A stretch of 64,000 nucleotides of DNA from Labyrinthula sp. Ha (lineage: Eukaryota > Sar > Bigyra > Labyrinthulida > Labyrinthulaceae): contig JAALGZ010000001.1 in NCBI GenBank assembly GCA_015227615.1, forward strand, positions 3,162,001 to 3,226,000. Direction: 5' to 3'. The notes under the pieces are model-generated. The model ran no database searches. It was not told where the DNA came from and saw only the letters and a program-made list of their open reading frames with translations. Every line of letters starts with the position of its first letter. Within the stretch, counting starts at the first letter, position 1. A program made the position numbers and the translations under genes. Below, in pieces: positions 63,201 through 64,000 of this stretch.

Positions 63201-63639
63201 TTGAGGGAAACCGAATCTGGGGATTATCAACCTCTCAAAAAATAATCTTCCTCTATCTACATTGTAGTTGTGGTTCAACGAGCTGGTGAACCGGGGTTAA
63301 CAGGCTTCCTACATTCAATTTAAAATATATAGAACTAGAGGTCTGTATATAGAGTACTGTGGGGCCCTGGTATCACTGCTTTACATGGCCAGAAACACTC
63401 GCAAATTAGCAGATGCTGCAGCTTGTTCTCTGAAACACTATTAATCAACACTAACTAACCGTAGCAACCATTAATTATGTGCTTTGGTACCGAAAGTTTG
63501 ACAATGAGTTTAGCTTTCTCCTGACGACTAGATTGTGCAATATTCATCAAAATTGAAACTGTTTATTTATTCAAAGTTTTGGCCTTGTAGTGCCATGTAA
63601 TAAGTATATTTCATAGCAACTCCAGTAAGCTGGATTTCA
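60216..63639. other. gene-poor AT-rich region
   Basis: About 3.4 kb without a supportable gene. An AATAAA at 60329-60334 could serve the kinase gene's 3' end. The rest shows no recognised coding, RNA or repeat feature. Confidence 0.45.
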
Positions 63640-63896
63640 TCTATGCTAGGAAGAGAGATCTGTTGCTAGTATCTGTTGCAAAGAAATATTATAAGAGGTA
63701 CGATAAGAAATGTGTTTTAAGCCGTGTTGTTTTACCAACAGTAAAAAATGACTAAATAAGTTTTGCTTTGCAGGTAGTCTTATATGGTTTAAAACTATTG
63801 AAGCTTATTTTGCAGTGCGCGCGTCGCATTGATCACTTGTTGCTTTTCGCAGATGATTTGCATGCTTTTAATTTTATGGCAATATTAGTTGACTAA
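63640..63896 (+). mobile_element. old Ty1/copia-like reverse transcriptase relic
   Basis: Short open stretches on the plus strand recall parts of a copia-type reverse transcriptase. A segment near 63700-63750 is reminiscent of the family's opening block. LYGLK lies near 63780-63795, and LLLFADDL near 63834-63860 resembles the catalytic block. Spacing is shorter than in whole elements, so this is a heavily broken, old fragment at the window edge. A LINE origin is the alternative. Confidence 0.35.
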
Positions 63897-64000
63897 GGTT
63901 AAACTCTTAATGAATTGTAAAATATGACAATATAGAGTGTAAGCTCTAACTACACGTATACTTTGTGAAAAGCACTGCGCAACACAGAACCCATACCACA

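Noticed and set aside
1-64000. CRISPR array, rRNA genes or bacterial operons
   Set aside because: No regularly spaced repeats, no rRNA-like sequence and no operon-like gene runs; gene families are eukaryotic.

Overview
The window looks like nuclear DNA of a eukaryote with an AT-rich genome. Most host genes I recognise read as one uninterrupted exon. They stand in small compact groups separated by kilobases of DNA with no visible coding content. A red alga is the best guess, held loosely: a fungal-type cellulose-binding module (CBM1) sits on a membrane-anchored Pro/Thr/Ser-rich protein, and CBM1 proteins are known from red algae. The tRNA ligase also resembles the plant type more than the fungal one, by recall and not by a computed alignment. 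A stramenopile or another protist is not excluded.

Layout. 1-2.2 kb: no gene seen. 2.2-6.4 kb: a membrane-anchored M20 peptidase and a tandem pair of secreted, membrane-anchored small Cys-rich/CBM1 proteins. 8.3-10.4 kb: a decayed tyrosine-recombinase (Crypton-like) transposon. 10.4-16.9 kb: no gene seen. 17.1-21.1 kb: an intact-looking single-ORF LINE on the minus strand, head to head with a rhomboid protease. 21.3-28.2 kb: five alternating, tightly packed housekeeping genes (rhomboid, PEX11, a coiled-coil protein, cytosolic TrpRS, tRNA ligase). 28.2-32.6 kb: no gene seen. 32.6-33.5 kb: a basic, probably nuclear protein of unknown family. 34.06-43.86 kb: a young Ty3/gypsy chromodomain LTR element on the minus strand, with an extra MT-A70-type adenine methyltransferase domain and a Myb-like segment behind the integrase. 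43.9-47.5 kb: no gene seen. 47.5-50.9 kb: a candidate spliced 5' region and a four-helix membrane protein. 51.3-53.8 kb: a PDK1 kinase on the minus strand. 53.8-58.1 kb: no gene seen. 58.1-60.2 kb: two small protein kinases 42 bp apart on the same strand, the first resembling a degenerate PDK1. 60.2-64.0 kb: no gene, with an old Ty1/copia-like relic at the right edge.

How the genes fit together. TrpRS and tRNA ligase are divergent across about 195 bp, so two tRNA-maturation/charging enzymes probably share a promoter region. TrpRS and the coiled-coil gene converge with overlapping stop codons. PDK1 and the two small kinases form a loose kinase neighbourhood. The most unusual item is the adenine-methyltransferase module carried by the LTR element. 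All functional calls rest on motif recognition by eye; no search was run.
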